Positions 63,921 to 64,000 of a stretch of 64,000 bases of DNA are shown here, one piece after another; position 1 is the stretch's first letter; each line of letters starts with the position of its first letter. The notes beneath the pieces were generated by a model, which made no database searches, had not been told where the DNA came from, and was given only the letters and a program-made list of their open reading frames with translations. Origin of the DNA: an uncultured Propionibacteriaceae bacterium (GTDB lineage: Bacteria > Actinomycetota > Actinomycetes > Propionibacteriales > Propionibacteriaceae); NCBI GenBank assembly GCA_937965785.1, contig CALCKT010000047.1:30311-94310 (forward strand). The letters are read 5' to 3'. The translations under genes were made by a program, and so were the position numbers.

Positions 63921-64000
63921 GTGGTTGCGCTGACGCTGTTCTGGTTCCTCCAGGTCTACATGCTGGTCCTCCTGGTGAGGGTCCTGCTTTCCTGGGTGCC
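63921..64000 (+). CDS. YggT family membrane protein, 3' end cut by window edge
   Basis: Starts at GTG 63921, three bases after the sepF stop, and reads VALTLFWFLQVYMLVLLVRVLLSWV before the window ends. A hydrophobic helix ending in RVLLSW is the start of YggT proteins, small two-repeat membrane proteins encoded after sepF in most Gram-positives. Only 26 codons are visible, so the call rests on this motif and the gene order. Role unknown; in other bacteria linked to osmotic shock or septum organisation. Confidence 0.75.
   Translation, partial: MVALTLFWFLQVYMLVLLVRVLLSWV

Overview
This is a 64 kb stretch of a high-GC Gram-positive (Actinomycetota) chromosome, dense and almost entirely housekeeping. 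The organism is most likely a member of the Propionibacteriales, probably Propionibacteriaceae. Grounds for this are the GC-rich coding with frequent GTG/TTG starts, the mycobacterial/propionibacterial-type mraZ-rsmH-ftsL-ftsI-murE division cluster, the DUF2342-YlbL-PPA1387-UPF0182 block, recC-recB-recD with UvrD2, and a MurE with the diaminopimelate-type DNPR motif. No mobile element, prophage, CRISPR array, rRNA or tRNA was seen.

Left part (1-12.4 kb): a truncated ThrE-type amino-acid exporter; a small minus-strand shikimate block (aroK, aroD); then a compact plus-strand module for nitrite ammonification and cytochrome c assembly. The module contains nrfH, nrfA, a membrane TPR protein, ccdA, resB, resC/ccsB and a ResA-type thioredoxin. 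It appears to carry both a pentahaem nitrite reductase and a System II cytochrome c maturation set. The valine/isoleucine enzyme ilvD follows, and a short DedA-type membrane protein faces it tail to tail.

Middle part (12.6-34.4 kb): a plus-strand string (YbjN-like protein, flavin-reductase-fold protein, tandem-domain universal stress protein, HrpA helicase, TesB thioesterase); the divergent sigma factor pair sigB/sigA; a proline-rich membrane protein; an aromatic/aspartate aminotransferase; the recCBD operon on the minus strand; and uvrD2 divergent from recC.

The 34.4-48 kb part holds actinobacterial conserved genes of the cell envelope: a DUF2342 zincin-like protein, the YlbL Lon-like protease, a PPA1387-family protein, a UPF0182 membrane protein, and a minus-strand run moxR-DUF58-tgpA-DUF3040-M16-M16.

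Right part (48-64 kb) is the division and cell wall (dcw) cluster: mraZ, rsmH, ftsL, ftsI, murE, murF, mraY, murD, ftsW, murG, murC, ftsQ, ftsZ, sepF and the start of a yggT. Most of its junctions overlap by four bases, so translation is probably coupled. Together these genes make lipid II, polymerise and cross-link it at the septum, and build the Z ring.

The best non-coding signals are a 10-bp-periodic MraZ operator before mraZ, a nested hairpin with a CTTCCCC loop before rsmH (candidate mraW RNA motif), an ECF-sigma-type promoter before sigB, a perfect 11-bp inverted repeat between recC and uvrD2, and a palindrome plus promoter before ftsZ. The most distinctive protein-level observation is a NrfA in which all five haem sites, including the active-site haem, read CxxCH.
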